Positions 29,266 through 39,588 are shown, numbered from the stretch's first letter. The stretch: DNA of 64,000 nt from Pseudomonas migulae NBRC 103157 (GCF_002091715.1 NZ_BDAG01000014.1:1-64000), one strand, 5' to 3'. The notes: generated from the letters alone by a model not told the origin. Translations and numbers: made by a program.

Positions 29266-30044
29266 GGGATGTCCTTGATTGGCGGACTGCTGCGCACCAT
29301 GCGTTTGCCGATGGCGAGCTTGACCCGGTTGGGCATTTTCGACAGTGGCCAGAGCGCCGCCATGAACAGTGCAGGGAATGCAATTTCCAGTGGCCGATGC
29401 TTCAGCTTGGCAAAGATGTGTCGCGCTGCTTTGCCCACCGGCCAACTGAGTGGCATCGGGAAATCGTTCTTTGCCGTCAGCGGTGTGTCGACGAACCCCG
29501 GGCTGACCACGGTGACTTCTATGCCTTCAGGCGCCAGATCAATGCGCAACGATTCGAACAGATAACGCAGCCCGGCCTTCGACGCGCCATACGCCTCCGC
29601 CCGTGGCAGCGGCAGGTAAGTCACCGAACTCGCGACGCCCACCAAATGCGGCGCGGTGCCTTTGCGCAACAGCGGCAGCGCCGCTTCGATGCAGTAACTG
29701 CTGGCCAGCAGATTGGTGCGCACCACGTGCTCGACGATCGACGAATCAAACTGCTGGGCGTCGACGTACTCGCAGGTGCCGGCATTGAGAATCACCGTAT
29801 CCAGCGAGCCCCAGTCATGCGCGATTTGCTCGCCGATTTCGCGTACGGTCTGGCTGTTGGTCAGATCGCCCGCCACCACCAGCACTTGCCCGGGGTAGCG
29901 TTGCGACAAGACTTTCAGCGGCGCCAGCGAGCGTGCACTTACCGCCAGATGGGCACCGGTTTTCAGAATTTCCTCAGCCAGCGCGGCGCCAATGCCGCTG
30001 CTGGCCCCGGTCAGCCAATATCGTCGTGGAGGTGTAAGACTCAT
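29262..30044 (-). CDS. Short-chain dehydrogenase/reductase
   Basis: This 260-residue NAD(P)-dependent enzyme has the cofactor loop TGASSGIG (13-20), NAG, and the catalytic Ser-Tyr-Lys in VASSVTYLP and YGASK. A C-terminal hydrophobic stretch (PLEIAFPALFMAALWPL) suggests membrane association. It has a good ribosome site (GGAGAA) and overlaps the NTF2-like gene by 4 bases. The substrate is unknown; its position within the lipid-modification genes suggests an acyl or lipid-derived carbonyl. Confidence 0.87.
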   Translation of the reverse strand: MSLTPPRRYWLTGASSGIGAALAEEILKTGAHLAVSARSLAPLKVLSQRYPGQVLVVAGDLTNSQTVREIGEQIAHDWGSLDTVILNAGTCEYVDAQQFDSSIVEHVVRTNLLASSYCIEAALPLLRKGTAPHLVGVASSVTYLPLPRAEAYGASKAGLRYLFESLRIDLAPEGIEVTVVSPGFVDTPLTAKNDFPMPLSWPVGKAARHIFAKLKHRPLEIAFPALFMAALWPLSKMPNRVKLAIGKRMVRSSPPIKDIP

Positions 30045-30463
30045 CCCATTCTCCTTTTCAGCCAGGCGATTGCCCGACCCAACACGGGTACATGTTCGTA
30101 AAGCAGTGCCCCGGCATCGAAGTAATCCCGGTGGCGGTACACCTTTTCACGCCAGAGCAGGTGCGAACAGCCGTCCACCCGAATCAAGCGGCCGCCGGCC
30201 AGACGCGGATGGCGGTAACTCATGACCCAACGCAGATAACCTTCGCCTTCGCCAATCTGGTCGAAGCCGTAAAAATCGAAGCGCAGCTCGCTGATGTTGG
30301 CGTAGAGCTCACTGAAATAGCTGCGCAAATGCGCGATGCCCTGAACTTCGTGCAGCGGATCGGTGAAGTGCACGTCGGTGGCGTACAGTTCATTCAGTCG
30401 CTGCAGGTTGTCTTTGTTCAGCTCGGCAAACTGCCGGGCGAAGTGCCGCAGGAAATCACTCAT
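30041..30463 (-). CDS. NTF2/SnoaL-like small protein
   Basis: This 140-residue protein has a cone-shaped NTF2-like fold pattern: an N-terminal helix (FLRHFARQFAELNKDNLQRLNELYATDVHFTDPLHEVQG) and then strands, including LRFDFYGFDQIGEGEGYLRWVMSY. Such domains bind small hydrophobic ligands or act as isomerases or hydrolases. I chose ATG 30463 over a GTG two codons earlier. It overlaps the photolyase gene by 8 bases. No specific function is known. Confidence 0.8.
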   Translation of the reverse strand: MSDFLRHFARQFAELNKDNLQRLNELYATDVHFTDPLHEVQGIAHLRSYFSELYANISELRFDFYGFDQIGEGEGYLRWVMSYRHPRLAGGRLIRVDGCSHLLWREKVYRHRDYFDAGALLYEHVPVLGRAIAWLKRRMG

Positions 30464-31901
30464 AACCACCCCCCGCGCTCTGTCGCGACGGCAGGTTTTT
30501 GAACGCCGCCAGCGCGCGTGTACGGGATGTACTCAGATTGACGATGGGCGACGGATAATCTGCCACCCCGAACAAGCCGCCGAGGTTCGCCGGGTTGTGC
30601 ACGTCTTTCTTGTTCAGCCCGGCCAGTTCCGGCAGCCAGTGCTTGATGAACAGGCCTTCGCTGTCGAATTTTTCCGATTGGCTGATCGGATTGAAAATCC
30701 GGAAGTAGGGCGCCGAGTCGGTGCCGGTGGATGAGCTCCACTGCCAGCCGCCGTTGTTCGCGGCGAGGTCGCCATCGATCAGGTGCCGCATGAAAAAACG
30801 TTCGCCTTCACGCCAGTCGATCAGCAGATTCTTGGTCAGGAACATCGCCACCACCATGCGCAAACGGTTATGCATCCAGCCGGTTTCGAGCAGTTGGCGC
30901 ATGGCTGCGTCGATGATCGGCAGACCCGTGCGCGCTTCTTGCCAGGCGGCCAGTTCTTGCGGTGCATCGCGCCAGGCCAGGGCTTCGGTTTCCGGGCGGA
31001 AGGCGCGGTGACGAGAGACGCGCGGGTAGCCCACCAGAATGTGTTTGTAGAACTCGCGCCAGAGCAATTCGTTGATCCAGGTGACGGCGCCGACTTTGCC
31101 GCTTTCGAACTCGCCTTGATTGCTTTGCAGGGCGGCGTGCAAGCACTGGCGTGGGGAAATGACCCCGGCTGCCAGATAGGCCGAGAGCTGACTGGTGCCG
31201 GGTTTTGCCGGAAAGTCACGCTCACTTTTGTAGTAGTCGATTTGCGCATCGGCGAAAGTATCGAGGCGGCGCCGGGCTTCGGTCTCGCCGGCAGGCCACA
31301 GGGCACGCAAGGCTGCGCCGGGTGTTGCGAAGCCTTCAACGCTTGAGGGTATGTGGTCGCTGTCGATGTTCAACTTCGCTTGAGCCATGGGCGCGCTGAC
31401 CAGCGTTGGCAATGAACGGTGCAGACGCTCATAGCAAACCTTGCGGAACTGGCTGAAGACCTGGAAATACGTACCTGTTTTGGTCAAGACGCTGCCGGGT
31501 TTGAACAGCAGTTGATCGAGGTAGCTATGGAAGTCGATGCCGTTGAGCTTCAGCGCTTCGGCCACCACGTCGTCACGACGGCTCTCGTGAATGCCGTACT
31601 CCTCGTTGGCGTGCACTGCACTGATCTTCAGTTGCTGACAGAGCTCGAGCAAAACCTTCGGCGCATCATCCCAGCAGGGGGCGTTGCGGATCAGCAGCGG
31701 GATGTTGAGTTCATCCAGTGCCTGGCTCAACTCGCTCAGGTTGCGCAGCCAGAAATCCACTTTGCACGGCGCGTCGTCGTGCTCGCGCCATTGCTGCGGG
31801 CTCAGCAGGTACACCGCCACGCTCGGTCCCCGGGAAGCGGCGGCCGAGAGAGCGGTGTTGTCATGTAGACGCAAGTCGCTGCGCAGCCAGATCAGTTGCA
31901 T
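30456..31901 (-). CDS. phrB: Deoxyribodipyrimidine photolyase (class I)
   Basis: This 481-residue flavoenzyme uses blue light to split UV cyclobutane pyrimidine dimers. It has an N-terminal antenna domain (about 1-130, starting MQLIWLRSDLRLHDN) and a C-terminal FAD/DNA domain with ELLWREFYKHI, TGLPIIDAAMRQL, TGWMHNRLRM and the GDLAANNGGWQW region. I chose the ATG at 31901; another ATG lies six codons upstream. It follows the MerR regulator by 18 bases. In E. coli the ybgA homologue also precedes phr, and here the same pair flanks the regulator. Confidence 0.95.
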   Translation of the reverse strand: MQLIWLRSDLRLHDNTALSAAASRGPSVAVYLLSPQQWREHDDAPCKVDFWLRNLSELSQALDELNIPLLIRNAPCWDDAPKVLLELCQQLKISAVHANEEYGIHESRRDDVVAEALKLNGIDFHSYLDQLLFKPGSVLTKTGTYFQVFSQFRKVCYERLHRSLPTLVSAPMAQAKLNIDSDHIPSSVEGFATPGAALRALWPAGETEARRRLDTFADAQIDYYKSERDFPAKPGTSQLSAYLAAGVISPRQCLHAALQSNQGEFESGKVGAVTWINELLWREFYKHILVGYPRVSRHRAFRPETEALAWRDAPQELAAWQEARTGLPIIDAAMRQLLETGWMHNRLRMVVAMFLTKNLLIDWREGERFFMRHLIDGDLAANNGGWQWSSSTGTDSAPYFRIFNPISQSEKFDSEGLFIKHWLPELAGLNKKDVHNPANLGGLFGVADYPSPIVNLSTSRTRALAAFKNLPSRQSAGGGYE

Positions 31902-31919
31902 GGAGGTGTCCGTCTTCAT

Positions 31920-32861
31920 TTATACGAGCCCGCGCCGTACCAGCTCCTGATGCGCCGATAACGGATCTTCGGCCAGGAACAATTCGGCAATTTCTGCTGT
32001 TTTTACGGACAACTCGGCGTAGTGGATGCACACCGTTGGTCCTGCAATCATTTTTGGGCAACTGACGCCGTTCAAAAGTTTCGGCAGCTGCGAAAGGTTC
32101 ATGGCTTTGCTGGAATACAGCAGGACGCCGCGGGCTTGCAGGTGATCGACTGCCAGTGCGAGTTCGCCCGCCGGCAGCGGCCAGTCGAACACTTCCACTG
32201 GGCAATCGGCACTGCTGATCAACCACGCCGTGAGCCACAGATGCGGTTCCAGCGGCAGGTCGGAGTGATTGATCAACAGCAGCGGCGCGGTGCGCAACTG
32301 ACGGTTGTTATGGTAGATGCGCGCGCCGAATTTGCTACGTAGCCAGGAGTGGAAAAACACGCGCTCCATCTGCGCACCAAACTGGCCCTGCCAGCGTTGT
32401 TCAAGTTCGGTCAGCAACGGCATCAGCAGTTGTTCGCACAAGGTCCGCGGCGGGTAGAGCGCGATCGCCTGATTGACGGTGTCGTCGAGGGTGCGCTCGT
32501 TGAGCTGAGTGACCGCTTGGATCAGCGTGTTGCACAGCACCTGCCAATCGTTTTCGACCGCTTCGCTAAAGGCTTGCGGAGTATCGAGCAGTTGCTTGAC
32601 CTGGCTGACGGCTACGCCGCGATTGAGCCAGGTGAGGATCGTCAGGATCCGTTGCACGTGTTCGGCGCTGAACAGCCGGTGCCCTTTCGGCGTGCGCTGC
32701 GGCACGATCAAACCGTAACGCCGTTCCCAGGCGCGCAAGGTGACGGCGTTGACGCCAGTCTGCCGGGCCACTTCGCGAATCGGCAGCCAGCCTTCGTCGA
32801 GGGCTTTTTTAAAGTCGTCGCCGAGGTCTTCCCGGGCACTGGTATCGAGTGGGGTTTTCAT
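31920..32861 (-). CDS. pplR1: MerR-family light-response regulator, LitR/CarH class II (PplR1-like)
   Basis: This 313-residue regulator has a MerR winged helix at about 25-95 (LPIREVARQTGVNAVTLRAWERRYGL). A helical bundle and Rossmann-like C-terminal domain (about 110-300) follow, as in CarH and LitR. The adenosylcobalamin motif D/ExHxxG is absent: the corresponding region reads INHSDLPLEPH. This matches class II members such as P. putida PplR1, which work with LOV photoreceptors instead of B12. Its start overlaps the YbgA-like stop (TGATG). It is inferred to repress this operon through the two TGTACA sites at 33843-33917. Confidence 0.82.
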   Translation of the reverse strand: MKTPLDTSAREDLGDDFKKALDEGWLPIREVARQTGVNAVTLRAWERRYGLIVPQRTPKGHRLFSAEHVQRILTILTWLNRGVAVSQVKQLLDTPQAFSEAVENDWQVLCNTLIQAVTQLNERTLDDTVNQAIALYPPRTLCEQLLMPLLTELEQRWQGQFGAQMERVFFHSWLRSKFGARIYHNNRQLRTAPLLLINHSDLPLEPHLWLTAWLISSADCPVEVFDWPLPAGELALAVDHLQARGVLLYSSKAMNLSQLPKLLNGVSCPKMIAGPTVCIHYAELSVKTAEIAELFLAEDPLSAHQELVRRGLV

Positions 32862-33820
32862 CAGATCGCGTTTCGCAGGCTGAGGTTTTCCGGGTGCGGT
32901 TGCAGGTAAACCTGTTGCGCAATGTACGGGTCCGGGTGTTGGCGAAAGTGATGTTTGAGCAGCGTCAGCGGCACCACCAGCGGCACGATGCCGTGGCGAT
33001 ACTGGCCAATGACGTGTTGCACTTCCTGTTTGTCTTCAGTGCTGATGACCTGCTTGAGGTAGCCACTGATGTGTTGCAGAACGTTGGAGTGAGTGCGGCG
33101 CGTGGCGCACTTCTTCAAGGCCGCCATCAGTTCGCTGAAATAGCGTGGGCCAAGTTCTTTCGGGTCGATCTGCCCCATGTTGCCCAGCAGATTGCCCAGG
33201 GTTTTGTACTGCACCGGGTTGTGGGCCATCAGCAGGTATTTGTAGCGCGAGTGAAATTCCGTCAACCCGCGGCGAGTCAGGCCTGCTTGCAGCAATTGTT
33301 GCCAGGCGCTGTAGGCGAATACGCGGGTGAGGAAATTTTCCCGCAGCACCGGGTCGTTGAGCCGTCCGTCTTCTTCCACTGGCAAATCCGGGTGCTGTGC
33401 ACAGAACGCCTGGGCAAAAATGCCTCGGCCACCCCCTTCTAACGGCGCGCCGTTGGCGTGGTAGACCTTGACCCGATCCAGTCCGCAAGACGGCGATTTC
33501 TGCATGAAAATGTAGCCGCAGATATCGTCAAGCTCGGCGGCCATCTTTCGGGCGTAATCGGCCAGCGGCCGGGTGACGTTCAGTTCGGGATGAACAGTGC
33601 CGATGGCTTCGGGATGTTCAGCGTCGCCGACCAGCCGGATGGGCTGGCGAGGAATACCCAGGCCAATGGCGACCTCAGGGCACACCGGGACGAAATCAAA
33701 ATACTCAGTGAGGGTACGGCTGCACAGCCGCGATTCCTTGTGCCCGCCATTGAAGCGCACCTCGGCACCCATCAGGCAGGCGCTGATCGCTATTTTTGGT
33801 TTTTCGCTGGCATGGGACAT
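32861..33820 (-). CDS. DUF523 and DUF1722 domain protein (YbgA-like)
   Basis: This 319-residue protein has an N-terminal DUF523 domain (about 5-155: ISACLMGAEVRFNGGHK, FVPVCPEVAIGLGIPRQPIRLV, MQKSPSCGLDRVKVY with Cys residues) and a C-terminal DUF1722 domain (about 190-310, including HSRYKYLLMAHNPVQYKTLGNLLGN). The same fusion is found upstream of or next to phr genes in many bacteria. The biochemical role is unknown. It is the first gene of the light operon, directly behind the promoter with two PplR-type boxes. Confidence 0.88.
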   Translation of the reverse strand: MSHASEKPKIAISACLMGAEVRFNGGHKESRLCSRTLTEYFDFVPVCPEVAIGLGIPRQPIRLVGDAEHPEAIGTVHPELNVTRPLADYARKMAAELDDICGYIFMQKSPSCGLDRVKVYHANGAPLEGGGRGIFAQAFCAQHPDLPVEEDGRLNDPVLRENFLTRVFAYSAWQQLLQAGLTRRGLTEFHSRYKYLLMAHNPVQYKTLGNLLGNMGQIDPKELGPRYFSELMAALKKCATRRTHSNVLQHISGYLKQVISTEDKQEVQHVIGQYRHGIVPLVVPLTLLKHHFRQHPDPYIAQQVYLQPHPENLSLRNAI

Positions 33821-33842
33821 CGGGACACCTCGAATCCAAACC

Positions 33843-33866
33843 TGTACAGAGATGAGTTTCTGTACA
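33843..33866. promoter_or_regulatory. PplR box 1 (TGTACA-N12-TGTACA)
   Basis: This is a perfect match to the reported P. putida PplR1 binding consensus T[G/A]TACA-N12-TGTA[C/T]A. It lies 23 bases upstream of the YbgA-like ATG, just downstream of the expected transcription start on the minus strand, so a bound regulator would block initiation or early elongation. Confidence 0.8.
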
Positions 33867-33877
33867 ACATGGACTTC

Positions 33878-33905
33878 ATCATAGATTCAAAGGTGTACAA
33901 GTCAA
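33878..33905 (-). promoter_or_regulatory. Sigma-70 promoter of the light operon
   Basis: On the minus strand TTGACT (33905-33900) and TATGAT (33883-33878) are separated by 16 bases. The -35 hexamer lies inside PplR box 2, and one TGTACA half-site occupies the start of the spacer. This fits repression by occlusion that is relieved by light (inference). Confidence 0.65.
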
Positions 33906-33917
33906 ATTGTTTGTATA
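33894..33917. promoter_or_regulatory. PplR box 2 (TGTACA-N12-TGTATA)
   Basis: This is a second perfect match to T[G/A]TACA-N12-TGTA[C/T]A, 51 bases from box 1 (close to five helical turns). It covers the -35 region of the operon promoter. Confidence 0.8.
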
Positions 33918-33944
33918 GGTTTTATGCCGCGCTGAAGAGCTCTT

Positions 33945-34034
33945 TGTAGGAGCCGGCTTGCTGGCGATGAACGATGACGGGGTATTCCTGAGAGATCGCG
34001 GCGTTTGGATCGCCAGCAAGCCGGCTCCTACAGG
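33945..34034. repeat. REP pair, family A
   Basis: Two inverted arms with a centre of about 44 bases lie between the light-operon promoter and the stop of the Trp-rich gene. It insulates the downstream end of one transcript from the promoter of the next. Confidence 0.92.
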
Positions 34035-34037
34035 GGG

Positions 34038-35311
<1,274 letters not shown>

Positions 35312-35432
35312 TTAGCGTTCTCGTTCTGACAGCTTGGCCTATTGTTAAACACAGAGCCTGCCCGATATCAAAGATCCCTGCTTATAAAAATAGACTAGTG
35401 ATCAGGGTAAAACGCCACGCGAGGAAGATGTC

Positions 35433-36335
35433 ATGCACATATTGCTGACCGGCGGTACTGGTTTGATAGGACGTCAACTCTGCCGACACTGGTTGAGCCA
35501 GGGACATCGCCTGACGGTCTTGAGTCGGTCACCTGGAAAAGTCGCAAAAATTTGCGGTGCACAGGTCCGCGGTATCGCCCTGTTTGAAGACCTCGGGCAA
35601 GAGCCGGTGGACGCGATTATCAACCTCGCGGGTGCGCCGATTGCCGACCGCTTGTGGACGTCCCGGCGCAAGGCCTTGCTCTGGAGCAGTCGCATCACAC
35701 TGACCGAAACGATGTTGGCGTGGCTGGAAAGCCGTGAACAGAAACCGCAGGTGTTGATCTCGGGGTCTGCCATTGGCTGGTACGGTGACGGTGGCGAGCG
35801 CGAATTGACGGAAAAGTCTGCACCGGTCATTGATGATTTCGCCAGTCAGTTATGCATTGCCTGGGAGGAAACCGCGCAACGTGCCGAGGCCTTGGGCATG
35901 CGCGTGATCTTCGTTCGGACCGGGCTGGTGTTGTCGGCTGAGGGCGGCTTTTTGTCGCGGCTCTTGCTGCCGTTCAAACTGGGGCTGGGCGGGCCTTTGG
36001 GCAGTGGTCGGCAGTGGATGCCGTGGATCCATATCAAGGATCAAATCGCCTTGATCGATTTTCTTCTGCATCAGAAAAACGCCAGTGGTCCCTATAATGC
36101 CTGCGCGCCCAAACCGGTGCGCAATCGCGAATTTGCCAAGACGCTGGGCAGCGTGCTGCACCGTCCGGCGTTCATGCCCATGCCGGCCCTGGCATTGAAG
36201 GTGGGCCTGGGCGAGTTGTCATCGCTGTTGCTGGGTGGCCAGAAGGCTATGCCGGCGCGCTTGCTGGAAGCGGGTTTCATCTTCCAGTTCACTGACCTGC
36301 GTGCGGCGTTGGACGACTTGTCCAGCCGCCTCTGA
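35433..36335 (+). CDS. TIGR01777-family NAD-dependent epimerase/dehydratase-like protein
   Basis: This 300-residue protein has an extended-SDR fold with the cofactor loop [12 protein letters not shown] (5-16), the [18 protein letters not shown] signature and the active-site region [14 protein letters not shown]-terminal DUF1731-like part (about 250-298) follows. E. coli YfcH and plant cell-division regulators are relatives; the substrate is unknown. It has a clear GAGGAAG ribosome site. It lies 13 bases before hemH, so the two are probably cotranscribed. Confidence 0.87.
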   Translation: MHILLTGGTGLIGRQLCRHWLSQGHRLTVLSRSPGKVAKICGAQVRGIALFEDLGQEPVDAIINLAGAPIADRLWTSRRKALLWSSRITLTETMLAWLESREQKPQVLISGSAIGWYGDGGERELTEKSAPVIDDFASQLCIAWEETAQRAEALGMRVIFVRTGLVLSAEGGFLSRLLLPFKLGLGGPLGSGRQWMPWIHIKDQIALIDFLLHQKNASGPYNACAPKPVRNREFAKTLGSVLHRPAFMPMPALALKVGLGELSSLLLGGQKAMPARLLEAGFIFQFTDLRAALDDLSSRL

Positions 36336-36348
36336 AATAGGACGTTGC

Positions 36349-37374
36349 ATGACCGATCACGCGTTGCTTCTGGTCAATCTGGGTTCACCTGCCTCCACGT
36401 CGGTGGCGGATGTACGCCGTTACCTCAATCAATTTCTGATGGACCCGTATGTGATCGACCTGCCCTGGCCGGTGCGGCGTTTGCTGGTGTCGCTGATTCT
36501 GATCAAGCGCCCGGAGCAGTCGGCCCACGCCTACGCCTCGATCTGGTGGGAGGAGGGCTCGCCGCTGGTGGTGCTCAGCCGTCGCTTGCAGCAGGCCATG
36601 ACCACACAGTGGACACACGGGCCGGTAGAGCTGGCCATGCGTTACGGCGAGCCGTCGATTGAATCGAAACTGGTGCAGCTCGCTGCTCAGGGCCACAAGA
36701 AAATTACGCTCGCGCCGCTTTATCCACAGTTCGCCGACAGCACCGTGACTACGGTGATCGAGGAAGCCAGGCGGGTGGTCCGTGAGAAACAGCTGGATGT
36801 GCAGTTTTCGATTCTCCAGCCGTTCTACGATCAGCCTGAGTACCTCGATGCGTTGGTGGCCAGCGCCAAACCCTATCTTGAACAGGATCATGACCACCTG
36901 CTGCTGAGCTTCCATGGTTTGCCGGAGCGGCATCTGACCAAGATCGATCCAACGGGCCACCATTGTTTTCAAAGCGAAAATTGCTGCCAGAATGCTTCAC
37001 CCGAAGTGTTGGCCACGTGCTACCGCGCCCAATGCTTGCGCACAGCTTCCGAGTTTGCCAAACGCATGGGCTTGCCGGACGGCAAATGGTCAGTGTCGTT
37101 TCAGTCGAGGTTGGGTCGGGCGAAATGGATCGAACCCTACACCGAAGCGCGCCTTGATGAGTTGGCGGGAATGGGCGTCAGGAAGGTGCTGGTGATGTGC
37201 CCGGCGTTCGTTGCCGATTGCATCGAGACGCTGGAAGAGATTGGTGATCGCGGCAAAGAGCAGTTCCGCGAAGCGGGGGGGGAGGAGTTGGTGCTGGTGC
37301 CATGCCTCAACGATGACCCGCAGTGGGCCAAGGCGTTAGCCACATTGTGCGAACGAGCGCCGTTGGCGCTGTAA
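36349..37374 (+). CDS. hemH: Ferrochelatase
   Basis: This 341-residue enzyme inserts Fe2+ into protoporphyrin IX to form haem. Conserved parts include [24 protein letters not shown], the catalytic-His motif [29 protein letters not shown] and [14 protein letters not shown]. The start ATG at 36349 follows AATAGGACG; the frame opens far upstream inside the epimerase gene. Ferrochelatase removes protoporphyrin, a strong photosensitiser, which makes its position beside a light-response box notable. Confidence 0.95.
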   Translation: MTDHALLLVNLGSPASTSVADVRRYLNQFLMDPYVIDLPWPVRRLLVSLILIKRPEQSAHAYASIWWEEGSPLVVLSRRLQQAMTTQWTHGPVELAMRYGEPSIESKLVQLAAQGHKKITLAPLYPQFADSTVTTVIEEARRVVREKQLDVQFSILQPFYDQPEYLDALVASAKPYLEQDHDHLLLSFHGLPERHLTKIDPTGHHCFQSENCCQNASPEVLATCYRAQCLRTASEFAKRMGLPDGKWSVSFQSRLGRAKWIEPYTEARLDELAGMGVRKVLVMCPAFVADCIETLEEIGDRGKEQFREAGGEELVLVPCLNDDPQWAKALATLCERAPLAL

Positions 37375-37377
37375 AAG

Positions 37378-37468
37378 CATCGCCAGCAAGCCGGCTCCGA
37401 CAGGATCGAGTCGTTCCACATTCATGTGATCGACATAAAACCTGTAGGCGCCGGCTTGCTGGCGATGG
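37378..37468. repeat. REP pair, family A, reversed orientation
   Basis: Here the arms point the other way: ATCGCCAGCAAGCCGGCTCC first, then GTAGGCGCCGGCTTGCTGGCGAT, with about 40 bases between. It lies between the convergent hemH and uraA genes. Confidence 0.85.
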
Positions 37469-37496
37469 CGTCTGAAGCAGCAACAAAGCCCTTGGC

Positions 37497-38771
37497 TTAT
37501 ATCAGCGGCTCATTCGCCTTCTTGTGCTTCCAGCTGTCATTGCCCGGCAGCAACAGGTTCAGCGCAATCGCTACCACCGCGCACAGTGCGATGCCTTTGA
37601 GGCCGAAGTCGTCCGGACCGGTGCCGGTGCCGACCAGCACACCGCCAATCCCGAACACCAGCGTCACCGAGACAATCACCAGATTGCGCGCTTCGCCCAG
37701 GTCGATCTTGTGGCGAATCAGGGTGTTCATCCCCACCGCAGCAATCGAACCGAACAACAGGCACAGAATCCCGCCCATCACCGGCACCGGAATACTTTGC
37801 AGCAACGCGCCGAACTTGCCGATGAACGCCAGGCTGATGGCGAAGATCGCCGCCCAGGTCATGATTTTCGGGTTGTAGTTCTTGGTCAGCATCACCGCGC
37901 CCGTCACTTCGGCGTACGTGGTGTTGGGCGGACCGCCGAACAAACCGGCGGCGGTGGTGGCGATGCCATCACCGAGCAGCGTGCGGTGCAGGCCGGGTTT
38001 TTTCAGGTAGTCGCGACCGGTCACGCTACCGACGGCGATCACGCCGCCGATGTGTTCGATGGCCGGGGCCAATGCCACCGGAACAATGAACAGAATCGCC
38101 TGCCAGTTGAATTCCGGCGCGGTGAAGTTCGGGATCGCGAACCACGGTGCAGCGGCAATCTTCGCGGTATCGACCACGCCGAAGTAGAACGCCATGGCAA
38201 ATCCGACCAGCACGCCGGAGATGATCGGCACCAGGCGGAAAATGCCTTTGCCGAACACCGCGACGATCAGCGTCGTCAGCAGCGCCGGCATCGAGATCAG
38301 CATGGCTGTCTGGTAATGAATCAGCTCGCTACCGTCGCCAGCCTTGCCCATCGCCATGTTGGCGGCAATCGGCGCCATGGCCAGACCGATGGAAATGATC
38401 ACCGGACCAATCACCACCGGAGGCAGCAAACGGTCGATGAAACCGGTGCCTTTGATCTTCACGGCGAGGCCGAGGAAGGTGTAGACGAAACCGGCCGCCA
38501 TCACGCCGCCCATGGTCGCCGCAAGACCGAACTGGCCTTTGGCGAGAATGATCGGGGTGATGAAGGCGAAGCTCGACGCCAGGAACACCGGCACCTGACG
38601 CCCGGTGACGATCTGGAACAGAATCGTCCCCAGACCCGCCGTGAACAGCGCCACGTTCGGGTCGAGGCCGGTAATCAGCGGCATCAATACCAGCGCGCCA
38701 AAGGCCACGAACAGCATCTGCGCACCCGACAGCACCGTGCGCCAGAGCGGATCGTTGAACTCTTGCTGCAT
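37497..38771 (-). CDS. uraA: Uracil permease (NCS2 family)
   Basis: This 424-residue inner-membrane uracil:proton symporter has about 14 hydrophobic segments. It shows the NCS2 patterns VFLASSFAFITPI, GKIVKGTGFIDR-like VKIKGTGFIDRLLPPVVIGPVI and APAIEHIGGVIAVGSVTGRD with the helix-8 Glu. I chose ATG 38771, two codons inside the longest frame (which opens with TTG), because AAGGA is at proper distance. Its start lies just after the upp stop, so the two form a uracil salvage operon. Confidence 0.93.
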   Translation of the reverse strand: MQQEFNDPLWRTVLSGAQMLFVAFGALVLMPLITGLDPNVALFTAGLGTILFQIVTGRQVPVFLASSFAFITPIILAKGQFGLAATMGGVMAAGFVYTFLGLAVKIKGTGFIDRLLPPVVIGPVIISIGLAMAPIAANMAMGKAGDGSELIHYQTAMLISMPALLTTLIVAVFGKGIFRLVPIISGVLVGFAMAFYFGVVDTAKIAAAPWFAIPNFTAPEFNWQAILFIVPVALAPAIEHIGGVIAVGSVTGRDYLKKPGLHRTLLGDGIATTAAGLFGGPPNTTYAEVTGAVMLTKNYNPKIMTWAAIFAISLAFIGKFGALLQSIPVPVMGGILCLLFGSIAAVGMNTLIRHKIDLGEARNLVIVSVTLVFGIGGVLVGTGTGPDDFGLKGIALCAVVAIALNLLLPGNDSWKHKKANEPLI

Positions 38772-38773
38772 GC

Positions 38774-39412
38774 TCAAGCGTCCTTCTGCTTGGTGCCGAA
38801 GATCTTGTCGCCGGCATCGCCCAGGCCCGGGATGATGTAACCGTGCTCGTTCAGTTTCTCGTCAATGGAAGCGGTGTAGATGGTCACGTCCGGATGAGCC
38901 TTCTCCACGGCGGCGATGCCTTCCGGCGCGGCGACCAGCACCATGGCGCGAATGTCGCGGCAACCGGCCTTTTTCAGCAGGTCGATGGTGGCGACCATGG
39001 AGCTGCCGGTGGCGAGCATCGGGTCGATGATCATCGCCAGGCGTTCGTTGATTTCCGGAACCAGTTTCTCCAGGTAGGTGTGGGCCTGCAGCGTTTCTTC
39101 GTTGCGGGCCACGCCCACGGCGCTGACCTTGGCGCCCGGGATCAGGCTGAGCACGCCTTCGAGCATGCCGATGCCGGCACGCAGGATCGGCACCACAGTA
39201 ATCTTCTTGCCGGCGATTTTTTCGACCGACACAGTGCCGCACCAACCTTCGATGTCGTAGGATTCCAGCGGCAGGTCTTTAGTGGCTTCATAGGTCAGCA
39301 GGGCACCGACTTCCTGAGCGAGCTCGCGGAAATTCTTGGTGCTGATGTCTGCGCGGCGCATCAGGCCGAGTTTGTGGCGGATCAGCGGATGGCGGATCTC
39401 GAGGATGGGCAT
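38774..39412 (-). CDS. upp: Uracil phosphoribosyltransferase
   Basis: This 212-residue enzyme converts uracil and PRPP to UMP. Conserved parts are [29 protein letters not shown], the PRPP loop [15 protein letters not shown] [11 protein letters not shown] and the uracil-binding [11 protein letters not shown] near the C-terminus. ATG 39412 gives the usual N-terminus. It is first in a two-gene operon with uraA. Confidence 0.96.
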   Translation of the reverse strand: MPILEIRHPLIRHKLGLMRRADISTKNFRELAQEVGALLTYEATKDLPLESYDIEGWCGTVSVEKIAGKKITVVPILRAGIGMLEGVLSLIPGAKVSAVGVARNEETLQAHTYLEKLVPEINERLAMIIDPMLATGSSMVATIDLLKKAGCRDIRAMVLVAAPEGIAAVEKAHPDVTIYTASIDEKLNEHGYIIPGLGDAGDKIFGTKQKDA

Positions 39413-39588
39413 GGGAAAGGCTCCGGCGGCGGGCAAAAAAACCGGCCTAGATTAATCTATCCGAGGGTGTTGTCCTATAGACATAGAGTACGTTAGTCCA
39501 CAAACGCTTGATCTGGCCTCGCTTGATGCGTACCTTTGCCCGCTTTTCCTGAACCGTCCCTCCCCCTCAAATCCCCCTGGAGAGCGCC

